DNA from: Diphasiastrum complanatum | Lineage: Eukaryota; Streptophyta; Lycopodiopsida; Lycopodiales; Lycopodiaceae | DNA length: 64,000 nucleotides | Direction: 5' to 3' | Assembly: GCA_029204225.1 (NCBI GenBank) | Contig: CM055096.1 | Coordinates: 36,309,073-36,373,072 of the forward strand | In this document: piece after piece, positions 31,936-46,051 of the stretch | How positions within the stretch are numbered: position 1 is the stretch's first letter | How the letters are laid out: each line of letters starts with the position of its first letter | Notes under the pieces: model-generated | What the model was told of the DNA's origin: nothing | Database searches by the model: none | The model's input: the letters and a program-made list of their open reading frames with translations, nothing else | Translations under genes and position numbers: made by a program

Positions 31936-32931
31936 ATGGCAACTCTAAGCGAGAGTGTTCTCAATGAGTCAAGCAAATTGGAAGGAGCCGACAACTATGC
32001 AGTTTGGAAATTCAAACTGAAAAACATTTTGATGGAAAAAGAGCTATGGGAGATCGTGACAGGTGAAGAGACAAGGCCAGTGATTGAAGAAGATCAGCGG
32101 GCATTTGACAGGATAAAACGGAAAGCACAAAATGTCATCAACTTATCAGTTAGAGATGCAATTATTCCCTACATTTCAGATTCAGAAGGACCAAAAGAAG
32201 CATGGGATACGTTGAAGGCATTGTTTGAGACCACAAACACATCTCGAGTGCTATTTCTGAAGACGAAGCTGCACACGTTGCGGATGATTGATGGTGCAAC
32301 TGTTGCTGATCACCTACTGAAGATCAAAGAGATTCGTGACCAACTAGAAGCAGTTGGAGAGCGAGTACAGGATCGTGAGATCGTGCAGTTGACATTGAAT
32401 AGTTTGAGTGAGTCACATCAAATGTTTGTGACAAGTATAGCCACACGAGAAAATCTTCCAACCTATGAAGAGTTAGGTGGATTGCTTTTGCAGGAAGAAC
32501 AACGTCAAGAGAACTTGAGTCATCGCAACAGGGGATTCAATCAAGCTCTTGCAGTGAGAGGCCGTGTTGGCAGATTTCGTGGAAGACACCAATCAAGAGG
32601 TGGAAAGTCATATCATGGATCGTTTCAATAATTTCAAGAACAATCCAATGATGGCCCAAATCGAGGCAATCGAAATCAAGGCCGAGGTCAAGGACGCGGC
32701 TATTCCAAGCAAAATAAACCTGGAAATTGTAGGTATTGCAACAAACCTGGCCATTGGGAGCGTGAATGCTTCAAGAAACAGAAGGAGATAGAACAAAGAA
32801 AAGGCAAATGGCAAGCGGGCAATTATGCTGATCAACATTAATTTGATGATGATTATTATGAAGACAATTATGCTGATCAACATCAATACGATTGTAAAGA
32901 TCACCCAAATGAGATCTAATTAGATCCTGTT
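31936..32931 (+). pseudogene. copia-2 Gag with CCHC zinc knuckle (two in-frame stops)
   Basis: Starts at ATG 31936 (MATLSESVLNESSKLEG). The N-terminal domain and UBN2-type Gag follow (YAVWKFKLKNIL, AWDTLKALFE). Residues about 258-272 form the CCHC knuckle CRYCNKPGHWEREC. The frame is the same throughout but has TAA at 32629 and 32839, each expected to be CAA (Gln), i.e. C-to-T changes. The product is RNA-binding capsid protein. The copy is truncated soon after by the LARD-b LTR. Confidence 0.85.
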
Positions 32932-33379
32932 GCAAAACAACCAAAAGGACACCTGTGGAGCAAAACCACCCATCCAAACCTAGATCCCTCCTGGAGTTCC
33001 CTCCTGGACCTAGCCCCCAAGCCATAGTGAAGAACCTAAGAGAGAGGAGGAGAAACAGGCTCAAGAAACTGAATTTCCAATAGGAAGATGGGCGAGTTTC
33101 CACTAGACTTATTCTCCTCAAGAGAGAGAATATTCCCTTTAGGATCCCCACGCAACCCATATTGAGCTATTGACCTCCTATTCTTGCATGAAAGCAGTCA
33201 TTCACTATGCATGTGCTCCTATGTCCAATTATAGGTCTGGGTCCTCATATGATTATTAATTACCTTACAAGCCAAGCCCGGAATGACGAGGCATAACCAA
33301 TAACCATATACACCTGGAGTGACCGGCTATCCACGTCAGGAATTATTCCGATTCCCTTGTACAGGACATGGACGTAACA
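32928..33379 (-). repeat. 3' LTR of LARD-b
   Basis: About 450 bp similar to the LARD-a LTR (ctgtggagcaaaaccaccca, tagatccctcctggag, end ...gtaaca). The left boundary could be 32928 or 32931. Confidence 0.65.
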
Positions 33380-36300
33380 TTCTTCCCCTCTTAAACCAGT
33401 TCTGTCCTCAGAACGAGTAACTAGGGAAAATCCAATTTGTATGCTTTTAACTCTTCCAATGAATCATTATCCTCAATTTGACCAACCTACCTAAACAAGC
33501 ACACAGAGATAGAACAATTTCTCAATTGTTTATCTCTGATCCTGAGTACTCATTCAGGGTCCAAAGGTAAAGTGCTTTATCCCTAGCATCACATATGCCA
33601 GAAAAAAATCGCAACCATTTAATCTTGATAGACTTAAATTGCTCCTAATTAACCGAAGATTTTAGGCTGAAAAACAGTACACAAGCATTCCTTGACTACA
33701 ATCTGTAAAGGTAAGCAAATTCCTCATAAGTAAACAATCACTTAATGAAAATGCCTGTGAGATCCAAACAATCTCAAGTTTGTACACAAATTTAGAGTTC
33801 AAATAACAAATCTAAATTTTAACTCCACCAATTGATCAAGAATTACTCATCATCTTAAGAATCATCATATTTCCCATATAATCATCTAATGACCTTTAAG
33901 TATCAATTTATGATCCGTCAATCATAAACATTTAGAATCTTATGATTCGTCAATCATAATCTATCGGATTCTAAACCCATACTTAATCATTTAGAGATAC
34001 CGGAGTATATGCACAACATACCACTCAGGAAATATAAGAAACATTCTGAAATCTTTTCCACAAGGAAAATTACTAGATTCCAAGAATATTCTTCCATCTC
34101 GATTCTTAACCAGATTATGAGTTCCAAATTCTACAATCAACCAAGTGATTAAAGATCATTATAACATTTGTCTTTAACAAATAATAAACTTTATACAATC
34201 ACCTAGAACCACATCTAGAGATTATAAAGTTCTGTTGAATTCCAACTGAATTCATTGGTTATCCTTGACATTAGTTAGACTCTGTCATCCAATGTATGTA
34301 TATGAGCTCACTGGGATGTAGTCAATAACTTAGGATATTTCTCCTTCAAGAAATATTCTATATTAAGAATCTTCTATATTCTATGCACAGTTCTCATAAA
34401 TGAATCCAAATGACTCACTAATCATGTGACTTACAAGCAATATAGATCGAAATAAACAGTTCCTGGTGAATTCTCTTCACACTGCTTATTTATCCAATTA
34501 ACTTCTAATCAAGAGTAATCCAATTACTCAAGTCAATTGTAAATGATTCAGAAATCTTAAATGTCTAGGTGCAGATCTCAATTATACATGTATAACACCA
34601 CATTTAGATCTTCTTCCAAACCATAAATAAGTTAATGAATTATCCTTTCCACAGAAAGAGACATTAACCTGCAAGTAATTGTTCCACACATTACTTGTTC
34701 ATATGTCTATGCACTCTGACTAGTTTAAGTATATGATATAAACTCAGTACATAGGAAACACATAGTAGATCCACAAGATTAAGATGTGCATAAGCAACTT
34801 ATCCAACTATGTTTGTATACATAAACATAGGCTATAAACTGACAGATATCCACAATCTGCATATGTTACTCACATAATTCACTGAGAATCTTGCAACTCA
34901 GCTATCAAAGAACCCTATTTCTCATGAGTAAATAACATATTCGGGAAATCTTTGAAGTGAATAACTCCACATCACAAGTTTTCCAACCATCTGACTCTTA
35001 TTAACAAAATTCCTTCTACCAATCAACCTACAACAGATCTTAGCGTACAAACCAAGATTAGGCTAACTCATACAAACATCTTTGGACATAGAATTAAGAT
35101 TAAATCTTTATTCCACTGATCCAATTCATAACAAAATGGTACTTGGTTACAATCAGTGAATCTTAATTTAATCTTTACCATTACTTCCCACATTAATGAA
35201 TATGACACAGCTCAATAACCCCAAAACTCATCTAGTTCCAGATTACTCAAAATAATCACTTAGAGAGTTTGTCTATTTCAAACTGGATAGTTCTACCATT
35301 GCACACATACAAGATTTTTTGTCAAAATCAATTCAATTGGCTGATTCCTCGAAAGACTTATCCCTATCTTTTCTTCCCCCCTTTTAAAAAAGAAATTCCA
35401 TAATTTTGATTTAAAAGTTCCCAGGAGACAACGTATAAGATATCAAAGATTCGAAAAAGCCAGTAATGAGTATCCAATACTATTACAAACAGGACTTTTT
35501 CCTCAGAATCATAGAATATCTTATCCCGAATGATAGAAATATTAACTCTCGATAATCAACTATCAAAATAGAGACTAACGTTAGGGTTCAGGAAACCTAA
35601 GTTCCGAGCCATATTCAAAAATCTCATATGGAAGTACAATTTCATATAATTTAACGATCCTTCAGAACAGAGTTCTACACTGGAAGGAATTATAGGAATC
35701 TCAATCCAATTGTCATGTAATAAGAAATTTTTAAAGAGTAGAGGTCTAATAAAATAGAGAAATAGATGTAAGGGCATCCATATTTTGTAATTAATGAGAT
35801 ACCATAAGGGATTGATCTATATCTCATAATTCCCAAAATACCCTTAACAAAAACCAATGGACTCTGTTAGTATTACCATTACAACAATCCCTAACCATCG
35901 GTCTACAGATCATTCTACCCAAGAAATCCCCTTTAGAATCACTGATGTCCCATACCACCAGCTTTTCCTCCAAGACTCCTCTGCATCCAGATCTGTTTTG
36001 CCCAAAAAGTCAAAAAAGACGATTTGGCATTCCTATACCCAGATATAGGATCAAATTCACAACCAATCCAGGAGATAGTTCTAACAATTGAAATCTCTCA
36101 TGCTTCTTTAGTGTTACTCAAAGAATACCATTTCATATTGTACCCAACATCCAGTACAATAGAATGTATTACTAACCCAAAGAACCATAGATTTCAACAA
36201 AAACCGAATCTCATACTGTCCTAGATATCCAATATCTATTCCAGAATCGGTAAAAAGAACTTAATTCTTTTAACAAGTTAGAACTCTCTTGGTTGTTACT

Positions 36301-37100
36301 GTCATTACAGAGAAATACTCTATAACTGAAAAGAATCCAAATTACTAGATTCCTGTATGGAACACCTTCTATCTGCATTACTTTGCAAGATCCAAATCCA
36401 ATTGCAAAATAGAGATGGTTCCATAAATGGATTATCAGTCTTGCCACTACTTTTCCCTTAGAATCCTCAAATTCTAATTCACCCTGGGGAAAAGGAATCC
36501 AAATTCCTAGAGGTAGTCTCCTTAAATAATTCCAATTTTATTCTCACTTGCAATTAGTTATACTTCAGGAATTGAATGTAAATTAAATAACTGGATCACT
36601 AAGACCAGCAATCATGTACATATCAGACTTCCACTTTTTTCCCCCCTTCCAAAAATGGTTCCGGTTAACAAAACCCCAAATTTGTACTAGGAAAAAGTTC
36701 AATTTGGTATCGTTAACTTTATCACTATCCCCTTGACAATTTTGATTTGTTCATTAAGTGCCGCACTTAATCCCTGGCAAATCCCCTTATAGACCAGCAT
36801 AAAACTGTTCTACTGGATTTACATTATTCTTGGTCCTTATTGATCCTTAAAACTTTTATTAGCTTTTTACTAATCAAATAACTATGTGATCATCGGGTTG
36901 GACTTACACCGCAGGGTGCCTAATCCCTCTCACTTATTAATTGCTAATAAATGAATAATCTAATTAGGGTTGCCTCAATATCTGCAAACCCTCCAACAAT
37001 ATCCCCCACCAAAACTGGTGGCGGTCCCATGACACCTCGCGAGATTTATTATTTAGGACTTTGTATAGCTTCAAGCCTAAGCTTCATTAAATGATATTGG
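32928..37100 (-). mobile_element. LARD-b: non-coding LTR element, 3' part
   Basis: 3' LTR at about 32928-33379, polypurine-like tract (ttcttcccctc on + from 33380), then about 3 kb of AT-rich sequence without long frames. This sequence runs parallel to the interior of LARD-a (40054 onwards): shared blocks include tgtcctcagaacg, aagtaaacaat, tatgatccgtcaatcataaac and the stretch around 33980/40960. No Gag or Pol domain. The other LTR is not found, and the right edge is uncertain because similarity to LARD-a fades after about 36400. Confidence 0.65.
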
Positions 37101-37127
37101 ACTTTTTCTATGAATTCAAGGCGCGGC

Positions 37128-37950
37128 TCATTGAAATCTCTGTCGTGTGAAAAAAAAACACTTATTGATCACGGACAACCAATTGTAAGTTGTCCATGTA
37201 ACGAATTTCTTATCCCATGAGCCACCCATCATTGCCGCACGATAGTACAGTCTTGCTAATGGTAGATGATCCCGGGACTTTGTTTGATGCCATTGGAATA
37301 TTAGGATCGAAACATAAGGCAGGCAAACAGTTGTCCCAATTGATGCCAAAGTAGCCAAATCTTTAGCAAAAATGGCTGATTGTCTAACCGTAGGAGCTGG
37401 TGAAAATAGATATTCTTGGGCATAGGATTGAAGCGCTCGATGGAAGTCCACTCGATGGAAGTCCATTGATATGTTCCAACTGAACGTCTTATGGATGATT
37501 GGCCAATTCGTACGCAGCGAGATAGTTTCACCCCACTCACCTCCTGCGTCTCGTCGACGTACTCAACAACCACTACCAGCTGCGGAACCGCTTCCTGCCG
37601 CAAGTCACTTTGAACTACCCATCCCCCCATCCTCTGCCACCACCCTCGCCATTGACTCCTCAGTAGTGCCTTCTGTGACAATTGGCTCCACAATTCAAGT
37701 CGCAGAAGTGCATGCCAGCTCACCCCCACACCCTACAGCCATGTCGCCGGCTACCAAAGGTTCATGGAACCGTTCGATGATTCTAGTCCCATTGATATAG
37801 AAGAACAATTCATCCTGCCACAGAGCCCTGTGCCTTTTAATCCAAACTCCCTTGGAATGGGATTCGAGCAGTCCCTAGACGCCTCACAAACTATGGATTC
37901 TAGGGGAGCAATGGTCAAACTAGCGTTTTGCCTCCTAGAAGTGTAGTAGA
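37128..37950 (+). other. Unidentified coding-like segment (Ser/Pro-rich)
   Basis: From about 37470 the plus strand reads as Ser/Pro/Ala-rich residues (SPHSPPASRRRTQQPLPAAE). After a one-base shift near 37760 an acidic stretch FDDSSPIDIEEQFILPQSP runs to a stop at 37946. The minus strand also has open frames at 37128-37466 and 37301-37729, so coding strand is unsure. I recognise no family. It could be a host gene fragment or the 5' end of another element. Confidence 0.25.
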
Positions 37951-38496
37951 AAGGGCACAAACAGATCTTATTTTCAGTAGCTAGTTGAATTTGCTTTGGT
38001 TCTCAGTAATTGTTAATGCTACACAGTTTGGGCTATCAACTCTATGGATGATGATCACTTTTGCAATCATTTCATTGGAGATTTTTAGCGCAATGTGCAT
38101 ACAGTTGCGGGCATAAATATTGGGCCATAGAGTTGGGGCATAAATATTGGGGCCTTATTTACGTGCATTTAAACCCCCATTTTTATCTACGGGGGGGTGT
38201 AGGGGGAGCAAGTCCCCCCCGAAGCAAAAAGCGAGGTACAATTGCTCTACAGTTCTCTGTCTTTATCCCACTGGAATCATCTGTGATCGTAACGAACAGG
38301 CTAGAGTTAGTTTTGAATTTTTATCCTTGACAGAACCCAACATGGATTAATGCACCTAAACTTGACTAAATTGTACCAGAAATGCTCGACAAACTACACA
38401 ATAATAATGCTCCTAATTGGAGCTTTCATCCGATACCCATATTGCCCACAAAAAAAAAAAAAAACAGAAAACACGTTTCTACCCGAAACCCGAAAC
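37951..38496. other. Unassigned sequence
   Basis: No gene seen. It contains a short duplication of gcataaatattggg (38112 and 38141) and G/C runs at about 38192-38221 (ggggggg ... ccccccc) that could pair. Confidence 0.35.
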
Positions 38497-39001
<505 letters not shown>

Positions 39002-39059
39002 TAAGAAGAGGATAATGTCCAGGATTATATGGTACGTAGACCATTTACAGACTCAACTG

Positions 39060-39564
39060 GCATCTCGTCAGTGCTCTAACTCTCTCACTACCTCTGAACA
39101 ATCTCAAATATCTCATTAATAGCAGCAGGTTTAATATCTACAGAATGAATGATACCATCCCTGTAGATCAACCGCTTTTCATTCGTTAGAGCCTCCTGTT
39201 TTGCCTTCTTCCGTTCTTGAACCTGAATGAAAGTAAGGTCTTCATCCAGGTATATCGTGGTGCCCCGCAGTGTAGATCTCTTCCCTAGCACTGCATGACG
39301 ACCAGGGGCAGATGCAAAGCGTATAACAAGAGTACCTAGATCTCTCTTAGGCCGCCATGCAGTGGTGTTGAAGACTCTCTTCAAGAAACTTTTTAGCTTA
39401 ACCAACAACATCATGGGAGTTCGTAATACCTCTGACTCAGACATTAAGAGCCTTTTGCTCCCGCAAATGGTTCTCGGTGAACGTAGCTGAGATAAAAGGT
39501 GGAGGTGGTAGAACAGTAGTATTAGGACCTTTAAGCACATCTGTCCAGGATCGGACAGCAATAT
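39060..39564 (-). pseudogene. LINE L-6 ORF1, C-terminal (RRM-like) part
   Basis: Minus strand. IAVRSWTDVLKGPNT at about 39560 is followed, in shifted frames, by NHLREQKALNV, then LRGTTIYLDEDLTFIQVQER at about 39250, equivalent to the RRM-like part of L-1 and L-2 ORF1. It continues the N-terminal part at 46541-47017 across the LARD-a insertion. Downstream there is no ORF2: the sequence passes directly to the inverted repeat and LINE 3' end. So L-6 either lost ORF2 or is an ORF1-only derivative. Confidence 0.72.
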
Positions 39565-40053
39565 TGTAAAGACCACTAGGGAAAACCCCTAAGATGAGGA
39601 TAGGAAAACACAAGAGAGACTGTGGAGCAAAACCACCCAACCAATCCTAGATCCCTCCTGGAGAATCCTCTTGGATCTAGCCCCCAAACCATGCCAATGT
39701 GACAGCAAGAGGAGAAGAGCTCATCAGGTAACCTAGACCAAGTCGTCGACGGGATAATCTCTACCTCAATATATAGAGAGTAGGATCCAACGCATGAGCA
39801 CATGCAATCCCCATGCAGGTCAACTATAAATAGGTCACAGCTCTACATGCATACCTCCTGCCTATAATAGTCACACGCACATGCACTACTCCATATGTCT
39901 CAGTTAGAGTGTCTGGGTCCTCTCAAGGTCATTAGTCACCAACAGGCCTTGACTTGGAATAAAATCTAGGCATGACCAATAATCTCGAACACTGGAGGGC
40001 CGGTCTACCATATTAGGACTATTCCAGGTCCTTAACCGAATATGGCCATAACA
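39565..40053 (-). repeat. 3' LTR of LARD-a
   Basis: 489 bp, TGTAAAG...CATAACA on the + strand; pairs with 46052-46540. Confidence 0.92.
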
Positions 40054-40066
40054 TTCTTCCTCCCTT
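40054..40066 (-). other. Polypurine tract of LARD-a
   Basis: AAGGGAGGAAGAA on the minus strand, directly before the 3' LTR. Confidence 0.8.
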
Positions 40067-43000
40067 AAACAGGTTTTGTCCTCAGAACGGGAAAAAGAAA
40101 ACATGAAACTATTTCTTAAGCTTTCAAATCTTACCCATGAACCATTATTCTTAGTCTGATCTTTCCATCTGAATAAGTACTCAGAGATGCAACAATTCTT
40201 TAATTGCTTGCTTCTACTCATGAATACCAATTCAAATTCCAAAAGATACACTAAGCTATAAATCCTTCAAATGGGTAGATCTTATCCAAAATAAATACTT
40301 ATCACCTTCATATAATCCCAATTACATGAAATTTTGGGTGATTTTACTTTATTTCAAAAATCAAATCCAAAAGCTAAAGAAATTTCATTTCAATTTCTTG
40401 CACTAAATAAGGCTTCTCGGTACAAATATTCTTAGAATATCCAAATATTCTAAAATACCACAATTTAGTCATCTAAAATCTCTAGGAGATCCATCAAGTC
40501 TCAGACAATCATAACTCAAACCAGAGTACTGCAGTTACTCTAATGAATTAACAGCCCCATTTCTAGCATCATATGCAATTAATCAGCATCTATCTGTATC
40601 TTAATAGATTTATCTGTCTCCTACAAAACTGGAGATTTAGACTGAACTTTGTACACAAGCACTTATAGACTACAATCTGTCAAGAAAGCAATTACTCATA
40701 AGTAAACAATTACTTAATGGAAAGGCTTGTGAGATCCATACAATCTCAAGTGTGTATGAGAGTAAAGCAATTTACAGTTCAAATAACATATCTAAATCCT
40801 CGACTCATCCAATTGATCAAGAATTTCTCATTATCTTAAGAATTTTTACATTTCCATATAATCTTCAAATGACTTTTAAGTATCAATTTATGATCCGTCA
40901 ATCATAAACATTTAGAATCTTATGATTTGTCAATCATAATTTACAGGATTCCAAAATCATACTTAATCATTGAAAGATATTGGAGTATATGTACAACATA
41001 CAAATATAAGAATCATTCTGAAATCTTTTCCATAAGGAAAATCGCTGGATTCCAAGAGTATTCTTCCAAACCAATTCTTATCAGATTATGAGTTTCAAAT
41101 TCTACAATCAACCAAGAAATTAAAGACTATTATAACATTCATCTTTAACAATATAAACTTTATACAATCTCCTAGAACAACATCTAGATATTTCAAAGCT
41201 CTGCTGAATTCCCAAAATTCAGTTTACCATTCTTGGCACCATTAGGATCCGGTATCCACTTGAGCTCTCTGGGATACTATCACTAATGAATCAAGTCTAT
41301 TTCTCAACTGAGAAATACTCATCCAAGAAATCAGTATCCTATGCACATAGTTTTCCCAGATGAATCCAAATGACTCACAAATTATGTGTCTTACAAGCAA
41401 TACACACATAACAAACAGTTTCCGGTGAATTCTCTTCACACTGTCCGTTTTACCAATTAACTTCCACAGGAGTAAATCAACTACCCAAGTTAATTGCTCA
41501 TGATTTAGAAATCTTAAATGTCTAGGTGCAGATCTTAATTGTACATGTACAACACCACATTTAGACCCATATCCAAATCACTTTAAGTTAACCAATAGAT
41601 CTATCAGAATAGATCTGTTAACTCTGCAAGTAATTGTCAAACACAATACTTGATCACATGTTTATGTTCAACAACTAGGTTAAGTGCATCAAATAACCTT
41701 AGTAACCAGGAATACATAGTAGATCCACACAAGATTAATCGTGCACATATGAGAATAATCTCACTATGACCCAGTACATAAACACATATGTCATTATCTG
41801 GAAGATTCCTCTCAAAATCCGCATATGTTACTCACATATATCACTGAGAATCTCGTAACTCAGCTACAGAAAATTCTATTTCTCTTGAGTAAATAACATA
41901 TATGGGAAATCTCTGAAGTGAATAGTTCCACATCATAAGTTTTCCAACTATCATACTTTTATCAACAAAATTCCTTCAATCATTCAACCTACTTCAGATC
42001 TTAGTGTGCAAACCAAGACTAGGCTGACTTATACAGACATCTTTGGACAAAAGGTTCAGATTAAAGCTTTATTCCACTGATCCAATCCATAACTAAATGG
42101 TACTTGGTAGCCAATCAGCGAATCTTAATTCAATCTTTACCATTACTTCCCATATTCATGAATATCTCATAGCTCAAAAACCTCCAAATCTCCTCTAGTT
42201 CCACATTATTCAAAATAATCACTAGAGATTTCCTCTATTCACACATGATAGTTCCACCAATGCACACAAACTGGATTCCATAAAAGAAATCTATGCGACT
42301 GGTTGATCCCATGAAAGTCTGATTCCTATCATTTTCTTCTCCCCCTTTTTAAAAGAAATTTCACAATTTCGATTAAAAAGTTCCTAGAGACAACGTATAA
42401 GATATCAAAGATTCGAAAAAGTCAGTAATGAGTATTCAATACTATTACAAACCGGACTTTCTCCTTAAAATCATAAAATATCTTATCTCGAGTGATAGAA
42501 ACATTACTCTCAATAATCAACTATCAAATAGCGATAATAATTTGGGCTCAGGAAGTCTAAATTCCACTTAATCAATTGGAAACATCATTTGATTCTGAGC
42601 TATATTCACAAACCTGAAATGGAAGCATGAATTCATATAACTTAAACAATCCTTCAGAACCAAGTTCTACACTAGAAGGAATTATATAAATCTCAGTGCA
42701 ATTATCTCGTATATAAGAAATTTCTAAAAAGTAGAGGTTTAAAATTAATAGAGAAATATCTTTTAAGGGTTTCTGATTTGGAATTTATGAGATACCACTG
42801 AGGGATCCGGATCTGTATCTCATAACCTCTCCAAATACCCTGAATAGGCTTTACCAATGGTTTCAACTGTTAGCATTATCGTTAATGTAAATACTAACCA
42901 CTGGCCTACAGATCATTTTCACACAAGAATTTCCTCTTTGAAATTACTGATGTCCCATACCACCAGTTTTCTCTCCAAGAAAGTCCTTTGCTTTTAGATC

Positions 43001-46000
43001 CGACCTTCAGAAAATCAAAAGACTATCTGAACATCCTATACCTAATATAGGACCCGATCGTCAAAAAGATCTTTAACCACATTATTTGATAATCCAGAGA
43101 TCTCATAACTTCATCTGGATTTCCAATACCAGATATGCACATATCTATTCCACCAAGTACTGGAGTACCCCCAAATTTGTTCCAAATGAATTGCAATAAT
43201 CCATTAACAAAATTGTGATTTAACAAGAATCTGCGCATGGCTTTACCGTCACATAAACAACCCATCTGGCTGGTACTATCCATCCCGAAATCCTACCATC
43301 TGAGAGTTACAACTCTTAGGAATAAGGTTCAGTACAGTACAAATGTGAACCAAGTGTCATTCTCGTTCCATGTCACAATTTTCCGTAACAAAATAGGGTC
43401 AATTCATGGTCCTATAGATATTCAAAATAAATTCAACTTAATGAATTCAAAAAACAGGTGTTATGCAATTTCCTTACAGGGATTCTCAATCAACCCAAAT
43501 TACACAACACTATCACATTTACCTACTCAGGTGCCTCATTTTCTTCCTCCCTTAGATTTTTCGGTCACCCAAAAATTCTTTTAGCGAAGGTCCCCGCAAA
43601 TTCCATTGAAAATGCTAGGTACTTACCTTTTGACCACACCAGTTCATTTCCATTACTTCGTTAAAGTTGCCATAATCAATAAAAAATCAATAAAATTTGG
43701 TTTCGGGTATTTTTTACTATATTCGATACACTTATTTTTTTAATTGAATATAGAACTACCTCCCAAAAATTACGACCTTATTCCATTTATTCACTTTAAT
43801 AAGTATCTGAAAAGCTTTAGTTTCCACTATCCTGAAGATCATAATCTTTTAGGATAACGTATTGGTGTAACACCGAAGTCAAAAAAGGAAGAATCGAAAA
43901 TATCTTTTAACTCAATTAACTGAGAATATTGCTATTCCAGAGTTAAACCGATAAAAGCACAGTACCAGGAACCAAAAATTCCCACTAACTGGGTACTTGC
44001 CTGGAGAACTAATCCACTACCATTATTTTGTCAAGATCGGTTCAGAAAAATTCAAACCGATTGATACAGCTTGACACAAAAACAACAATATTGAGTTTTC
44101 AAAACTAGGCTTATAGTTGACTGACAAGTTGATAAGGCCTCAATCATGCATATTGCTCTTGGAGAAGAAGAAAAATTAAATTTTTCCTGCCAAGACCGGG
44201 AAACAATATCCAAAAACCAAGGTTCTAGCATTGACAACCAAGCACCAAGAAACCGAAATTTATCTTACTGGGTGCTGGTAACTTAAATTCACCGAGTCGA
44301 TTTTGCAACCCATTTTGGAATCAATTATCAAGTTACCGATCGTCAAGCCCATAGAAAACCTCAATCAACCGGCATGCAAAAGCATCGATACGGACGTTCA
44401 TGCAATTCAACCAACTGCCGTCCTACCCCATGCAACAGAATCAACTAAGCACCAAAAACCATGCAAAAGCCAAAAGCCTAGTCCCACATGCAAAAACCCT
44501 AATAGGTTATGCAAAAACCAAGGGGAGGCCAGCTGCATCAGCCGCCATCAGCATCGTGGGAGAAAAGGCTGCCTGAAGCGAGAGAGAGAGAAGAAGATAG
44601 CCCGCAGGCAGGGACTACACACATCGTGCATCACTCAGCCCTCTTCAGCGCTACAGCAACTCGCTTTCAGACCCATTTCGAGCTCCACAAAACAAGACAA
44701 TGATTCATCATCACAAAAAACAGATTACCAGGAGAGCGAGAGAGAGATTTAGCAGGCTCGCGCCCCATTCTGGGCCATCTGCCATCCCATCTCAGTTCGT
44801 TTTGCCACAGTTGCCTCTGCTACAAAAAAAATCAGTCATCTCTTTCCTCCTTGCAGTCGCTCTTCCTTCTGAATTTAGAAGTATGCAGGTTCGCGACTCT
44901 TCACACGAGTAAGAGAGAGTTTATTTCAAGCAGAAACAGAGAAAGGTCATGCCATGCAGCTATTTTCAACTACCGAGAACCCTCTTTCTTCGCTAAGAGA
45001 ATAGACAGAAAGGTGCGCCCCTCTGATTGCCATCAGTGAGTTGCCTGAGCTGATCCTTTGCAGAATCAATATCCAAAAGGAATCCATCAGCTTTACAGCT
45101 GTTTCAACCAGGAAGCTGATCAATCCAAGCAACACTGACAGCCAATAGCTCAGCTAATCAAGGCAATCACGGGTTTCCTTAATGCCCTCATTCAGAACAG
45201 TTTATGCTTTGAAAAAGCGTCCAATAGCCGCTCAACTCATCTACCAGTCAGGGTGTTCAACACCTCATTTCAATCATCTATCCAGTACCCAGAAAAGGTG
45301 ATAAACACACCTTTGTACTGCTGATATTTTTGCAGGAACTCTAGTTCAGATACTCAGAACTGACTCTCATTCATGCATTAATCCCAAAAGGAAATGATTG
45401 AACCAATCTGGCAGAAACAACTGAAACAGGGTTCTACTGCATGCAATCCTTAATCCAAATCCTTATCTGTTTTTTCTAGAAGAACGACAATTTCCAAATC
45501 CATTCCATGTTTACAGTTTTTCAGTTTGCATAAAATACAAGAGGATTAGTTTTACAAAACCAGAAATCCTCACATGCAACCAAAAAATTCAAGATTTCCT
45601 GTAACAATCTGTTTATTTATGCAGGATAAATCGATTCCTCATCAATCCATCAATAAACATCTTGCTGCCAAATCTGAATCAAACTGTCCAAAACATTATG
45701 GACTTATGCAATCATTCATCTAAAAAGAAACAGATTTAAAACAAGAAAGTGGATCTATTCAAGCAGATCGTCAACTTCAAATGGAAATTTTTCCAAGGCT
45801 TCAGAAAATAAGAATGAATTCCTCACTAATTGACAGCATCTCTAACAAAATCAAACAAGGAGAAGTGCACTCTACCACCAAGTTTGAAAAGCATGCTTCC
45901 AACAAGAATCAGTAAATCCAAACCCAATTTTCCTTGAAAAAGACAGCACTCCAGCCAGGATGTGAATCCAAGTGCGTTCCAATTCCGATTTGATGTAAAA

Positions 46001-46036
46001 CTTCTCTCCATCCCATCCAAAAACTGCATCTTAGCC

Positions 46037-46050
46037 GGGCTTTGATACCA
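46037..46050 (-). other. Primer binding site of LARD-a
   Basis: TGGTATCAAAGCCC on the minus strand, one base from the 5' LTR. It differs at one position from the G-1 initiator-Met site within the first 13 bases. Confidence 0.82.
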
Positions 46051-46051
46051 A

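Larger units (their letters stand above)
30810..32927 (+). mobile_element. Ty1/copia retrotransposon copia-2, 3'-truncated
   Basis: Plus-strand element: 5' LTR 30810-31073, primer site 31074-31088, a leader of about 850 nt with an 80-bp tandem repeat, then Gag. It is cut near 32927 by a LARD-like LTR, so pol and the 3' LTR are absent. It lies in copia-1, head to head; tttac at 30805-30809 would be the left target duplication. Confidence 0.82.

Noticed and set aside
34000-36450. Organelle DNA insertion in the AT-rich 33.4-37.1 kb region
   Set aside because: I recognise no organelle gene, and the sequence parallels LARD-a, which has LTRs.
37128-37729. Minus-strand frames at 37128-37729 as a gene
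   Set aside because: No recognisable domain, overlapping frames on both strands, and short duplicated segments (gatggaagtcca); not enough to call a gene.
44303-45039. Several small plus-strand frames within LARD-a
   Set aside because: Overlapping in different frames, no Gag or Pol similarity, and no counterpart seen in LARD-b.
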